From positions 1 to 59,962 of the forward strand of contig JAKEEM010000060.1 of assembly GCA_022616535.1 (NCBI GenBank): a stretch of DNA of 59,962 nucleotides, given 5' to 3'. Below, piece after piece: positions 34,544 to 43,107 of the stretch (the first letter of the stretch is position 1; each line of letters starts with the position of its first letter). Made by a program: the position numbers and the translations under genes. The notes under the pieces were generated by a model that saw only the letters and a list, made by a program, of their open reading frames with translations, was not told the DNA's origin and made no database searches. The DNA comes from Chlorobiota bacterium. GTDB taxonomy: Bacteria > Bacteroidota > Ignavibacteria > Tepidaquicellales > OLB5.

Positions 34544-37222
34544 GTGAAAAAAATTTTTTTAATTATAATTGTTTTATACACACCCATTCTATCACAATGG
34601 ATACAGCAATCCAGCGGAACTTCGACGGTTTTATACAAAGTCTCATTTCCAAGCTCTAATACGGGTAATACCGTTGGACTCAGCGGAACAATCAGAAGAA
34701 CAACCAACGGAGGGGAAAACTGGACGGTGCAGCAGAGTCTCCCCAATGAAGATCTTTTTGCTGTTTACTTTTTAAATGATCTGACCGGTTATTTGGCGGG
34801 TGACGGCTCTAAAGTTGCAAAAACAACAAATGGCGGGCTGAACTGGATTAACTTGGTTCCTATACCCCAGCTGTATTTCGGAATTAATTTTTTAAACGAG
34901 AATACCGGCTTTATGTGCGGCAACGGCGGGTACATTATCAGGACTACCAATGGAGGGGCAAATTGGGAACAGCTTTCAACAGGGGTAACAGCAGCATTGA
35001 ATGATATTTCGTTTGTAAACTCTTCTGAAGGATTTGCAGTAGGCTCCGGTGGGACAATTATAAAAACCTCTAACGGCGGAAACAACTGGAGCACTCTTGC
35101 AAGCGGAACGAACAACTTGCTTACATCGATATCAATAATTTCAGCAGAAACAGCTTTTGCAGCAGGACAGGGTGGATTAATATTAAAAACCACAAACGGA
35201 GGTTTAAACTGGGCAAGCATAAATTCCGGGACAGTTAGCAGAATTACAGATTTATTTTTCGTCAACCAAAATACAGGAACAGCCGTGGGTCTGGGTAATA
35301 CAATTCTGAGAACAACCAATGGCGGCTTAAACTGGATTTCACAAAACAGCGGAGTATCGGGGCAGGATTTTCACGGTGTATGTTTCACTTCCGCAAATAA
35401 TGGATTCGTCGTTGGTTCAGGCGGGCATATTTTGCATACTACTACAGGAGGATTTCCCATACCACCGTCTCCAAATCTTGTTTCACCTCCAAATAACGCA
35501 ACCGGAGTATCAGTTACCCCGCTTCTTGATTGGGATTCCGTTTCATCAGCGACCTTTTATCAGGTTCAGCTTTCAGCGGATTCAAATTTTGCTTCGAACA
35601 TAATCGATTCATCTCAAATTTTCTTAACGAGTCTTCAGGTCAGTTCCGGGCTTTTGACAAACAACTTTTTGTATTTCTGGAGAGCTCGGGGGATAAATTC
35701 GGGAAGTAACGGTCTCTGGTCAGCTGTATACAGATTCAGAACTATTGTAGCTTTACCAAGCGCTCCAAACCTGCTATTGCCGACAAACGGAGCAATGAAC
35801 GTTTCCTTAACCCCAAATTTTGACTGGGACAGCACTTCCCCAGCAGATTTTTACCGACTCCAGGCTGCACTTGATACAGGATTTGTTTCAATCAGACTAA
35901 ACATTACCGGCATAACACAATCTCAATACAGTTTGGTTAGTCCGCCTCTTCAAAATAATTTCAGGTATTACTGGCGCGTAAACGCTACTAATCAGGCAGG
36001 AACAGGACCTTGGTCTAACGTTTTTAATTTTACGACTGTTATCGGATTTCCCCCTCCTCCAGTATTAATAACACCTCCCCACAATTCAAATAATATCAGC
36101 TTAACTCCAACACTTGACTGGGCGGATGATATTACTGTAATTACCTACCAGCTTCAGCTGTCGGACGATTCAACTTTTACAGGCACTTTGACTGATTCAA
36201 CGGGCTTTAATGTTTCACAACTAGTTGTAAGCGCAGGCATATTGATAAACATTACCGCTTATTTTTGGAGAGTGAGAACTACAAATAGCTTGGGAACAGG
36301 ACCTTGGTCGGAAGTATGGAAATTCACTACAATACTTGCTCCGCCTGCAGCACCGATTTTGATTAATCCGCCAAACGGGGCAACAAATGTTTCAACGACC
36401 CCCACGCTTGACTGGAACGATGTCCCTTTTGCCGAAACATACCGGATTCAAATTTCCACAGATTCATTATTCGGAACTTTTTTAACTAATATTGGGGGAT
36501 TAACATTTTCGCAATACAATGTTCCGGGCGGTTTACTTCAAAATAATACGACCTACTTTTGGAGGGTAAATGCAACAAACTCTGCGGGCACAGGTCCTTT
36601 TTCGCAGGTGTGGCGATTCAGAACTGCAGTGTCTCCGCCCGTGGCAGCACCGGATTTAATTAGTCCCCCAAATGGGGCTAACAATCTTTCATTGACGCCC
36701 ACTTTAGACTGGAACGACGTTTTTGGTGCTAACGGATACAGGGTTAATGTTTCCGACGACTCCCTGTTTAACACAACGATAATTGATACAACACTGACAC
36801 CGTCACAATATACTGTATTAGCTGGCAGACTTGCTGGAGGCGTTACATACTATTGGAGGGTTCGTGCCTTCAACACTGGCGGGTCCGGACCGTGGTCAGT
36901 TACGTGGCGCTTCACGACATTTCCAATAGGGATTAAAATATTAAGTTCCGAAATACCCAAAGAATTTAAGTTATATAATAACTACCCGAATCCGTTTAAT
37001 CCAGTTACATTTATAAAGTTCGATATACCAAAAAATTCATTCATAAAAATTGAGATATACGACATCCTGGGTAGAAAAATTGAATCTCTGGTTAATCAAT
37101 TCGTGCAAGAAGGTTACTATATTGCAAGCTGGGATGCATCCGGCGTATCTAGCGGAGTTTATTTCTATAGATTAGTTTCAGAAGATTTTACGGACATAAA
37201 GAAAATGATTGTTGTAAAATAA
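34544..37222 (+). CDS. Large T9SS cargo: YCF48-type propeller, five FN3-like repeats, sorting domain
   Basis: 892 residues, GTG start directly after the porU stop. Signal peptide (1-18), then seven propeller blades each marked TTNGGxNW (about 30-300). Five FN3-like repeats start near residues 305, 403, 502, 598 and 698, each with PPNGATNVSxTPTLDW at the start and YFWRVxATNxxGTGPWS at the end. The T9SS sorting domain comes last (NYPNPFNPVTFIKF, KKMIVVK). It is predicted to be exported and anchored; likely adhesin or matrix protein. The repeats are also alike at DNA level, so copy number could vary. Confidence 0.88.
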   Translation: MKKIFLIIIVLYTPILSQWIQQSSGTSTVLYKVSFPSSNTGNTVGLSGTIRRTTNGGENWTVQQSLPNEDLFAVYFLNDLTGYLAGDGSKVAKTTNGGLNWINLVPIPQLYFGINFLNENTGFMCGNGGYIIRTTNGGANWEQLSTGVTAALNDISFVNSSEGFAVGSGGTIIKTSNGGNNWSTLASGTNNLLTSISIISAETAFAAGQGGLILKTTNGGLNWASINSGTVSRITDLFFVNQNTGTAVGLGNTILRTTNGGLNWISQNSGVSGQDFHGVCFTSANNGFVVGSGGHILHTTTGGFPIPPSPNLVSPPNNATGVSVTPLLDWDSVSSATFYQVQLSADSNFASNIIDSSQIFLTSLQVSSGLLTNNFLYFWRARGINSGSNGLWSAVYRFRTIVALPSAPNLLLPTNGAMNVSLTPNFDWDSTSPADFYRLQAALDTGFVSIRLNITGITQSQYSLVSPPLQNNFRYYWRVNATNQAGTGPWSNVFNFTTVIGFPPPPVLITPPHNSNNISLTPTLDWADDITVITYQLQLSDDSTFTGTLTDSTGFNVSQLVVSAGILINITAYFWRVRTTNSLGTGPWSEVWKFTTILAPPAAPILINPPNGATNVSTTPTLDWNDVPFAETYRIQISTDSLFGTFLTNIGGLTFSQYNVPGGLLQNNTTYFWRVNATNSAGTGPFSQVWRFRTAVSPPVAAPDLISPPNGANNLSLTPTLDWNDVFGANGYRVNVSDDSLFNTTIIDTTLTPSQYTVLAGRLAGGVTYYWRVRAFNTGGSGPWSVTWRFTTFPIGIKILSSEIPKEFKLYNNYPNPFNPVTFIKFDIPKNSFIKIEIYDILGRKIESLVNQFVQEGYYIASWDASGVSSGVYFYRLVSEDFTDIKKMIVVK

Positions 37223-37255
37223 ACTTTTCATTTTGCACCTCCAATCCAACACAAA

Positions 37256-37912
37256 ATGAAATTTCTTAGAAAATTTGCTGATAATACAAATCGAAACTCA
37301 ATTGTTAACAAATGGCGAAAGAAAAGATTTAAAATTTTTAAGGAAATGCTCGATGGAATCCCAAAACCGGTTAAAATTCTTGATATCGGCGGGACTGAAA
37401 ATTTCTGGATTCAGATGGATTTTGTAAACTTTCCTGATGTGACTATAACAATCTTAAATAGTCAAGAAATTAACATAACTTTGCCATATTTCAAGTTTGT
37501 AAAAGGAGATGCAAAAGATATGAATATGTTCGCAGATAATGAATTTGATATAGCGTTTTCAAATTCAGTAATTGAGCATGTTGGAAATTACAATGACCAA
37601 AAAAAAACGGCAAATGAAATTAAACGCGTTGCAAAAAGGTATTTTGTTCAAACGCCAAATTATTATTTCCCTATGGAGCCCCATTTTTTGTTCCCTTTTT
37701 TTCAGTTTCTCCCTTTAAAAATAAAGATTTTTTTGCTTATGAACTTCAAAATGGGATGGTATGAAAAATGCAATTCATATGAAGAAGTATTAAAATTAAT
37801 CAATTCCATTCGATTACTTAAGAAACGGGAACTAGAAATATTTTTCCCTTTTTGTAGAATTAACAGGGAAAAGCTGTTTGGTTTAACAAAATCATTTATT
37901 ATAACCAATTAA
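37256..37912 (+). CDS. Class I SAM-dependent methyltransferase
   Basis: 218 residues. Motif I is VKILDIGGTENFW, and the Methyltransf_11 pattern follows (FVKGDAKDMNMF, then NEFDIAFSNSVIEHVG). The C-terminal half (QTPNYYFPMEPHFLFPFFQFLP) resembles methyltransferases found in surface-polysaccharide clusters. It lies 33 bp after the T9SS cargo gene and closes the glycan-porU run. The substrate is presumably a sugar of the same glycan; that is an inference from place. Confidence 0.75.
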   Translation: MKFLRKFADNTNRNSIVNKWRKKRFKIFKEMLDGIPKPVKILDIGGTENFWIQMDFVNFPDVTITILNSQEINITLPYFKFVKGDAKDMNMFADNEFDIAFSNSVIEHVGNYNDQKKTANEIKRVAKRYFVQTPNYYFPMEPHFLFPFFQFLPLKIKIFLLMNFKMGWYEKCNSYEEVLKLINSIRLLKKRELEIFFPFCRINREKLFGLTKSFIITN

Positions 37913-38152
37913 CGTGATACTTAAAATGAACAGATTTACTCAAAAATAATTAGAAATTCAAATCGAGTCTTTCATGTCAGTTAAATTAACGATTTCGGTT
38001 ATTGATTGCGTATGCTTAGATAGCTAACTTTGAAATGTTCTAATTGACCCTATGTTGTAATTTCACATTTTTTGTTCTTTGAATGTAAAGCAAATATTTT
38101 TAAAAAAACCTTTATTAACTAATTAATTTAACCTTTATGGGAGGCGTTAAAA
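37913..38152. other. Intergenic region upstream of a T9SS cargo gene
   Basis: 240 bp of AT-rich sequence between the methyltransferase and the next cargo gene. No hairpin terminator is clear. GGGAGG (38139-38144) is a good ribosome site for ATG 38153. Confidence 0.5.
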
Positions 38153-39418
38153 ATGTCAGAAACTACTAGATTTATTCTAGCCTTATTCTTTATTTTAGTA
38201 TTAAACATACTTCTTTTCGCGCAGCAACCAGTAGTAAACGAACACAGCATCAAGTTCAATGTGTCTAACTCCACAGAAGCTTCATTAGTCGGAGAAGACG
38301 GACTATTTATGAAAACTACCGATGAAGGGGTATCATGGACTGAATACACTACAAACATAACAAATGTGTTATACAGCCACAGCTATATAACCGGTTCCGC
38401 AATCATTACTGTTGGTGAAAATGGCGTTATTCTTAAATCCACCGACAATGGTGAAAACTGGTCTTTAAACACATCAGTCACAACAATTAACTTAAATGAT
38501 GTGGAAAGTTTTGCAGCACAGAATGTTCTAATTTGCGGTGATAGTGGCACCGTTTATTTAAGCACAAATGAAGGTGAAAGTTGGTCACAGATAACATCTG
38601 GAACAAATGAAAATTTAAATGATGTAAAGTTCATAACACAAACAATTGGCTTTATTGCAGGGGATAATTCTACGTTGCTAAAAACAACCGACGGCGGATT
38701 AACTTGGAATTCAAATAACCTGACATTCGGAACATTTAACTTAAATGCAGTTTTTGCAATAAACGAGGACACATTAACAGTTGTGGGAGAGGAGGGAAGA
38801 ATATACTCAACTGTTGACGGAGGTGAATATTGGTTCGCGCCTAATGGAATGTCACTTAATTCAAACATTAATGACGTTTTGTTCTTTAATGATTCGCAGG
38901 GAATCCTTGCAGGCGATAATGCCCTTGTTTTAAAAACTACCGACGGAGGAGCAACATGGCAGGAAGTCTACATTAACGCTCCAAATTCATTAACGGATTT
39001 TAAATCGGTCTCTTTCTCGTCTCTGACAAACGGAATAATAGTGGGCAAAGACGGAGCAGAAATTTACACAACTGACGGAGGTGAAAGCTGGCACGAAATA
39101 TTTCCGGCTTTAATGGGTTCAAGGCAAATGGCACAAGATAAAGTAACAATAAAAAATTTGAATAATTATCCTAACCCATTTAATCCTTCAACATCAATAA
39201 CCTATCATATAACAAACGACGCTAAAGTAAGCCTTAAGGTTTATGATTTAACGGGCAGAGAAGTCAGCAATATATTTAACGGGGATCAAAAAGCCGGAAC
39301 TTATGACTTTAAGTTCAAAGCTTCAAACCTTTCGAGCGGAATATATTTTTATGTTTTAAGAGTTAATACAGGTCTTAATGAAACAAGCAAAACTATGAAG
39401 ATGATTCTGACTAAGTAA
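38153..39418 (+). CDS. Secreted YCF48-type beta-propeller protein with T9SS sorting domain
   Basis: 421 residues: signal peptide to about residue 24 (LLFAQQP), seven propeller blades marked by KTTDGGxTW-type turns (for example KSTDNGENWS, KTTDGGATWQ), then a T9SS sorting domain (NYPNPFNPSTSITYHI to KMILTK). It is a clear paralogue of the protein at 41425, sharing NEHxIKF, VGxDGLxM and ITNVLY near the N-terminus. Predicted surface-anchored; function unknown. A terminator follows. Confidence 0.87.
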   Translation: MSETTRFILALFFILVLNILLFAQQPVVNEHSIKFNVSNSTEASLVGEDGLFMKTTDEGVSWTEYTTNITNVLYSHSYITGSAIITVGENGVILKSTDNGENWSLNTSVTTINLNDVESFAAQNVLICGDSGTVYLSTNEGESWSQITSGTNENLNDVKFITQTIGFIAGDNSTLLKTTDGGLTWNSNNLTFGTFNLNAVFAINEDTLTVVGEEGRIYSTVDGGEYWFAPNGMSLNSNINDVLFFNDSQGILAGDNALVLKTTDGGATWQEVYINAPNSLTDFKSVSFSSLTNGIIVGKDGAEIYTTDGGESWHEIFPALMGSRQMAQDKVTIKNLNNYPNPFNPSTSITYHITNDAKVSLKVYDLTGREVSNIFNGDQKAGTYDFKFKASNLSSGIYFYVLRVNTGLNETSKTMKMILTK

Positions 39419-39441
39419 CTGATTTAACTCCTCCATTCAAC

Positions 39442-39470
39442 AAAAACGCCGTAAAAAACGGCGTTTTTTA
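39442..39470 (+). terminator. Intrinsic terminator
   Basis: AAACGCCGT (39444-39452), loop of A, ACGGCGTTT (39458-39466) running on into T. Ends the cargo gene at 38153. Confidence 0.85.
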
Positions 39471-39603
39471 TTTTAGTTTCCAATAATATGATTTCTATAC
39501 TCTCATTGCTAACTAAAAATACTACTGTTTTAGGTTAGGATTTAGGGTTTTAAGGTACTGTCTTAACGATATAGCCCTATTGATATTGATATCGGTACCC
39601 TGT

Positions 39604-39611
39604 TATATTTG
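39604..39611 (+). promoter_or_regulatory. Candidate -7 box for the cargo gene at 39684
   Basis: TATATTTG matches TANNTTTG. TTG triplets lie 15 and 21 bp upstream as possible -33 elements. It would give a leader of about 65 nt before ATG 39684. Confidence 0.5.
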
Positions 39612-39683
39612 TAAACACAATCAGTTAGTAGGGTAATAGCAGAAAAGGTTTAAAATAAAGAAATCTTTTCTAACTATTAAAAA

Positions 39684-41156
39684 ATGAGAATTTTTACCAC
39701 TTTAGCTGTTACTCTAATAGTTACCTTTTCAGCATTTTCCCAGACCACGTATCAATGGAACGGCTCTGTTAATTCGAATTTCAGTACAGCCGGCAACTGG
39801 ACACCATTCAGACAGGTTGGCTTAGCTAACGATATTTTGATTTTTGAAAGCGGAACGAATCTAAACGTTACCAATGTTAATCAGGTAACTGTCGGGCAAT
39901 TAGTCGTAAGAAGCAATACTTATCTAACCCTTTCGCCTTCAACCGGAAATACCAAAGTTTTAAGAATAAATGGCGGGGACGGTGAGGACCTCGTAATTGA
40001 GCAGGGTTCAAGTCTGACCATTAGCGGTAACGACCCGCAGCTGAACATTTTTTTGAATCCTAATGCAACAGCTTCAATTTACGGAAATCTGAGTTTTACG
40101 GGTAACATCGGGCATAATTTAAACGCCCAAAATACCCTATCGATTAAATTCAAAAACGGTTCGGTATTTAAGCAGCTTTGCCCGGGAAACATATTTACAG
40201 CTTCTGGAACCGAAAATGTTACCGTTTTCGAAGAAGGATCGACATTCATAACCGACTGTCAAGGTGCGCTGAATCCCTTTGGTCTGCAGGCGCCAGAGTC
40301 CAAAGTTAAATTTGAGGCCGGCAGTACATATATAATTGCAAATTCAAATGCAGAGGCTTTAAAACTCAGCGGAAGAATATATTCAAACTTAACAATTAAG
40401 CAAAATGCACAGCTTAATCTTAATGAAAGTTTAACCTCAAATTGTTCAATTAATAATTTGACAGTTGAAAATGACGGGATTTTAAGCGTATTCAATTCAA
40501 ACCCTCAGACAGTAAATAATTTTAATATTAAAGGCTCAATTAATATTAGCGGAACTTTCGGTTTTGCAAATAACACAAATGAAGTTAATTTATGCCTTAA
40601 CGGAATCCAAACCCAGTCGATTTCAGGTAACGGCAATATATCATTTCCGGAAAATCTCGGTTTTGTTTTCATATCAAACGATATATTGCTCGAAAGAAAT
40701 TTAGTTATTGATTGTTCAGTTAATCACACCCAGGGGAATATTATTACTAACAATCATACTTTGTATATTGCAGGAAGATATTTGACATTGAACGGTTCAA
40801 AATCTACACAAGGAATAACTCTCGGGACCCCAAGACAAACAAATAATAACGAGGATAATTTAATTAACACCAATTTGCCCGGGGAGTTTTCAATAAGTCA
40901 GAATTATCCTAACCCTTTTAACCCCATAACAAAAATAGATTATGTTCTGCCAAAAAACTCAAAAGTTACATTAAAAATTTTTGATATCAACGGCCGAGAA
41001 ATTACCACGCTTGTAAACTCTGAACGAGAGGCAGGAAACTATAGCATCATCTTTGAGGCAGCTAATCTTTCAAGCGGGATATATTTTTATCATTTCATTG
41101 CGGATAACGGGGAATCAAAATTCACCAAAACTTTAAAAATGATTTTATCAAAATAA
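39684..41156 (+). CDS. Secreted beta-helix-like protein with T9SS sorting domain
   Basis: 490 residues with a signal peptide ending FSQT. The body opens with YQWNGSVNSNFSTAGNWTPF, the start seen in many surface proteins with G8-like or autotransporter-like beta-solenoid repeats. It continues as short strands rich in Asn, Ser and Val (LRINGGDGEDLVIEQGSSLTI, NNLTVENDGIL). The sorting domain is at the end (NYPNPFNPITKIDYVL, KMILSK). No catalytic motif is seen. Likely a surface structural protein. Confidence 0.8.
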   Translation: MRIFTTLAVTLIVTFSAFSQTTYQWNGSVNSNFSTAGNWTPFRQVGLANDILIFESGTNLNVTNVNQVTVGQLVVRSNTYLTLSPSTGNTKVLRINGGDGEDLVIEQGSSLTISGNDPQLNIFLNPNATASIYGNLSFTGNIGHNLNAQNTLSIKFKNGSVFKQLCPGNIFTASGTENVTVFEEGSTFITDCQGALNPFGLQAPESKVKFEAGSTYIIANSNAEALKLSGRIYSNLTIKQNAQLNLNESLTSNCSINNLTVENDGILSVFNSNPQTVNNFNIKGSINISGTFGFANNTNEVNLCLNGIQTQSISGNGNISFPENLGFVFISNDILLERNLVIDCSVNHTQGNIITNNHTLYIAGRYLTLNGSKSTQGITLGTPRQTNNNEDNLINTNLPGEFSISQNYPNPFNPITKIDYVLPKNSKVTLKIFDINGREITTLVNSEREAGNYSIIFEAANLSSGIYFYHFIADNGESKFTKTLKMILSK

Positions 41157-41424
41157 TGCTTTAAAAGGTAGCTAATCAAGCATTTTTCAGCTCTGCATAA
41201 AACCTCCCTCTACTCTAATAAATTTAACTGAAATCGTTATTGTTACTATAGCGTAATATAACTATTTTTGAAAGTTATTGATTTAAGAAACTCTTGCAAG
41301 AATTCTTATAACTTTAAAATTGTATAAAAGTCGATGTCTTTTTAACTTTGTCATTTCTGACAACATTGAATCGTTTTATTTAATTAACAAAATACTTAAA
41401 CTAACCTTTATAAAAGAAAGAAAT
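41157..41424. other. Intergenic region between two T9SS cargo genes
   Basis: 268 bp, AT-rich. The frame of the next gene stays open back to 41320, but that 35-codon extension precedes a normal signal peptide and reads as non-coding. Nothing else is recognised. Confidence 0.4.
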
Positions 41425-42693
41425 ATGAAAACGAAAAAAAACTCCCTTATTATTGTTACATCGCTTCTTTTCATCCTGACATTTGTCAAAGTCTATGCAC
41501 AATCCGGCCCAAATGAACACGGCATTAAGTTTGAAAATGAACAAACAGCCGTGCTTGTCGGTCAAGACGGGCTTATTATGAGAACTGTAGACGGCGGGCT
41601 TAACTGGACGACCCAGACTTCAAACGTTACCAATGTGCTTTACGGAACAAATTCAATTATGGATTATGATGAACAAGACCCCTACAGAATCCAGTTAGCA
41701 GTTGGCGAAAACGGCGTTATGCTGAAATCAATTGACAACGGGCTAACATGGATTTTAAAAGATATTGGAATTACTCAGACTTTAAAAGGAATTGATATGA
41801 TTACCAACTCACTCTATGTAGCAGCAGGTGATGAAGGAATTATAATCATGTCCAACGATAAAGGTGAAACTTGGTCAAGCGTAAGTTCCGGAGTTACCGA
41901 AAACCTTAACGACATAATGTTTGTGCTTTACCCGTATCAGGTAATTTCAGCTTCAAGAGGAATAGTGGTTGGCAACAACGGAACCATATTAATTTCTGAT
42001 GATAACGGACTCACCTGGTCGCAAGTAACAAGCAATACATCTGAAACCCTGAATACAATTTACTTTGCATACGAAAACTTAATTTTCGCTGCAGGAAACA
42101 ACGGGATTATGCTAAAGTCAAATGATTTAGGAAACACCTGGACAATTGTTGAAACCGGTGTATCAGAGCATATTTACGATATTAAACTAATCAGCGAATC
42201 CGTTTGTTTAGCCACAGGTGAAAATGGGTTAATTCTTAGGTCAGAAAACGCCGGAAGCACTTGGACAGAAATAACATCCGGAGTTACAACCGATTTATTT
42301 ACTGTAAACTTCGGAAGCTCAAGCTTTGCAATGACAGCAGGTGAAAACGGCACAGAACTTTACACAACCGACGGTGGATTGACATGGGTAAACAGAGAAG
42401 TTGATAATCCTGTTTCCGGAAAAACAACCAATGATATCATTCTTTCCCAAAACTTTCCTAATCCGTTTAATCCAGCTACGATTATAAGTTATGAGCTTCC
42501 TTTTAATGCTAACGTTTCAGTAAAAGTATATGATATGCTAGGAAAAGAAGTTAGAACTCTTGCAAATAGCTATCAAATTGCCGGAAGCTACAGCGTTGCC
42601 TTTGACGGTTCGAATTTATCAAGCGGTATTTATTTCTATACAGTAAGCGCCGGCAGTTTTGTTAAAACAATGAAAATGATTTTAACAAAATAA
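41425..42693 (+). CDS. Secreted YCF48-type beta-propeller protein with T9SS sorting domain
   Basis: 422 residues from ATG 41425. This start is chosen because AAAGAAAG lies just before it and a normal signal peptide (MKTKKNSLIIVTSLLF to VYAQ) follows. Seven blades are marked by RTVDGGLNW, KSIDNGLTW, MSNDKGETW, ISDDNGLTW, KSNDLGNTW, RSENAGSTW and TTDGGLTW. The sorting domain is NFPNPFNPATIISYEL to KMILTK. Paralogue of the protein at 38153. Function unknown. Confidence 0.87.
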   Translation: MKTKKNSLIIVTSLLFILTFVKVYAQSGPNEHGIKFENEQTAVLVGQDGLIMRTVDGGLNWTTQTSNVTNVLYGTNSIMDYDEQDPYRIQLAVGENGVMLKSIDNGLTWILKDIGITQTLKGIDMITNSLYVAAGDEGIIIMSNDKGETWSSVSSGVTENLNDIMFVLYPYQVISASRGIVVGNNGTILISDDNGLTWSQVTSNTSETLNTIYFAYENLIFAAGNNGIMLKSNDLGNTWTIVETGVSEHIYDIKLISESVCLATGENGLILRSENAGSTWTEITSGVTTDLFTVNFGSSSFAMTAGENGTELYTTDGGLTWVNREVDNPVSGKTTNDIILSQNFPNPFNPATIISYELPFNANVSVKVYDMLGKEVRTLANSYQIAGSYSVAFDGSNLSSGIYFYTVSAGSFVKTMKMILTK

Positions 42694-42719
42694 ACTTTTT
42701 AAGTTAAATTAACACACGA

Positions 42720-42745
42720 AGGGCGGGCTAATTCCGCCCTTTTTT
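42720..42745 (+). terminator. Intrinsic terminator
   Basis: AGGGCGG (42720-42726), 7-nt loop, CCGCCCT (42734-42740), then T-run. Confidence 0.85.
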
Positions 42746-42922
42746 AATTAATGTAGATACCGTAAATGGGTGATAAATAATTATTAAATTTGCTAATAAT
42801 TGGCTATAATTCAAATATTATTAAAATACTCTGAATATATCACCACTATGGGGTATTGAACTGACTACCGTAAAACCCTAATTTTGAATCATTAAAAATT
42901 AGTAGTAATCGCTACGATTAAT

Positions 42923-43057
42923 ATGAAAGCAATAAATTTAATAATATCAACATTTCAAGTTACAGCAGCGATTATTTATATCCTATTCTATAATGTCCAG
43001 TATTTTTGGTCATTATACGGAACAGTTCAAAATCTGATACAGCTTGTAGTTAAGTAA
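42923..43057 (+). CDS. Possible 44-residue hydrophobic peptide
   Basis: ATG to TAA, 44 codons, with one hydrophobic stretch (INLIISTFQVTAAIIYILFY) long enough to span a membrane. A -7-like TAATTTTG lies about 36 bp upstream (42879-42886). No clear ribosome site. It sits in a 414-bp gap that otherwise holds only the terminator above. Coding status is uncertain. Confidence 0.25.
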   Translation: MKAINLIISTFQVTAAIIYILFYNVQYFWSLYGTVQNLIQLVVK

Positions 43058-43107
43058 ACTAAGCGCGGCTTCCTTACAAAATATTTCAGCTTTTCAAATT
43101 CAAAAAA

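Noticed and set aside
34544-36950. Direct repeats suggesting a CRISPR-like or tandem-repeat array
   Set aside because: They are in frame and encode propeller blades and FN3-like domains.
41320-41424. N-terminal extension of the propeller protein at 41425
   Set aside because: A normal signal peptide and a ribosome site are found only at 41425.
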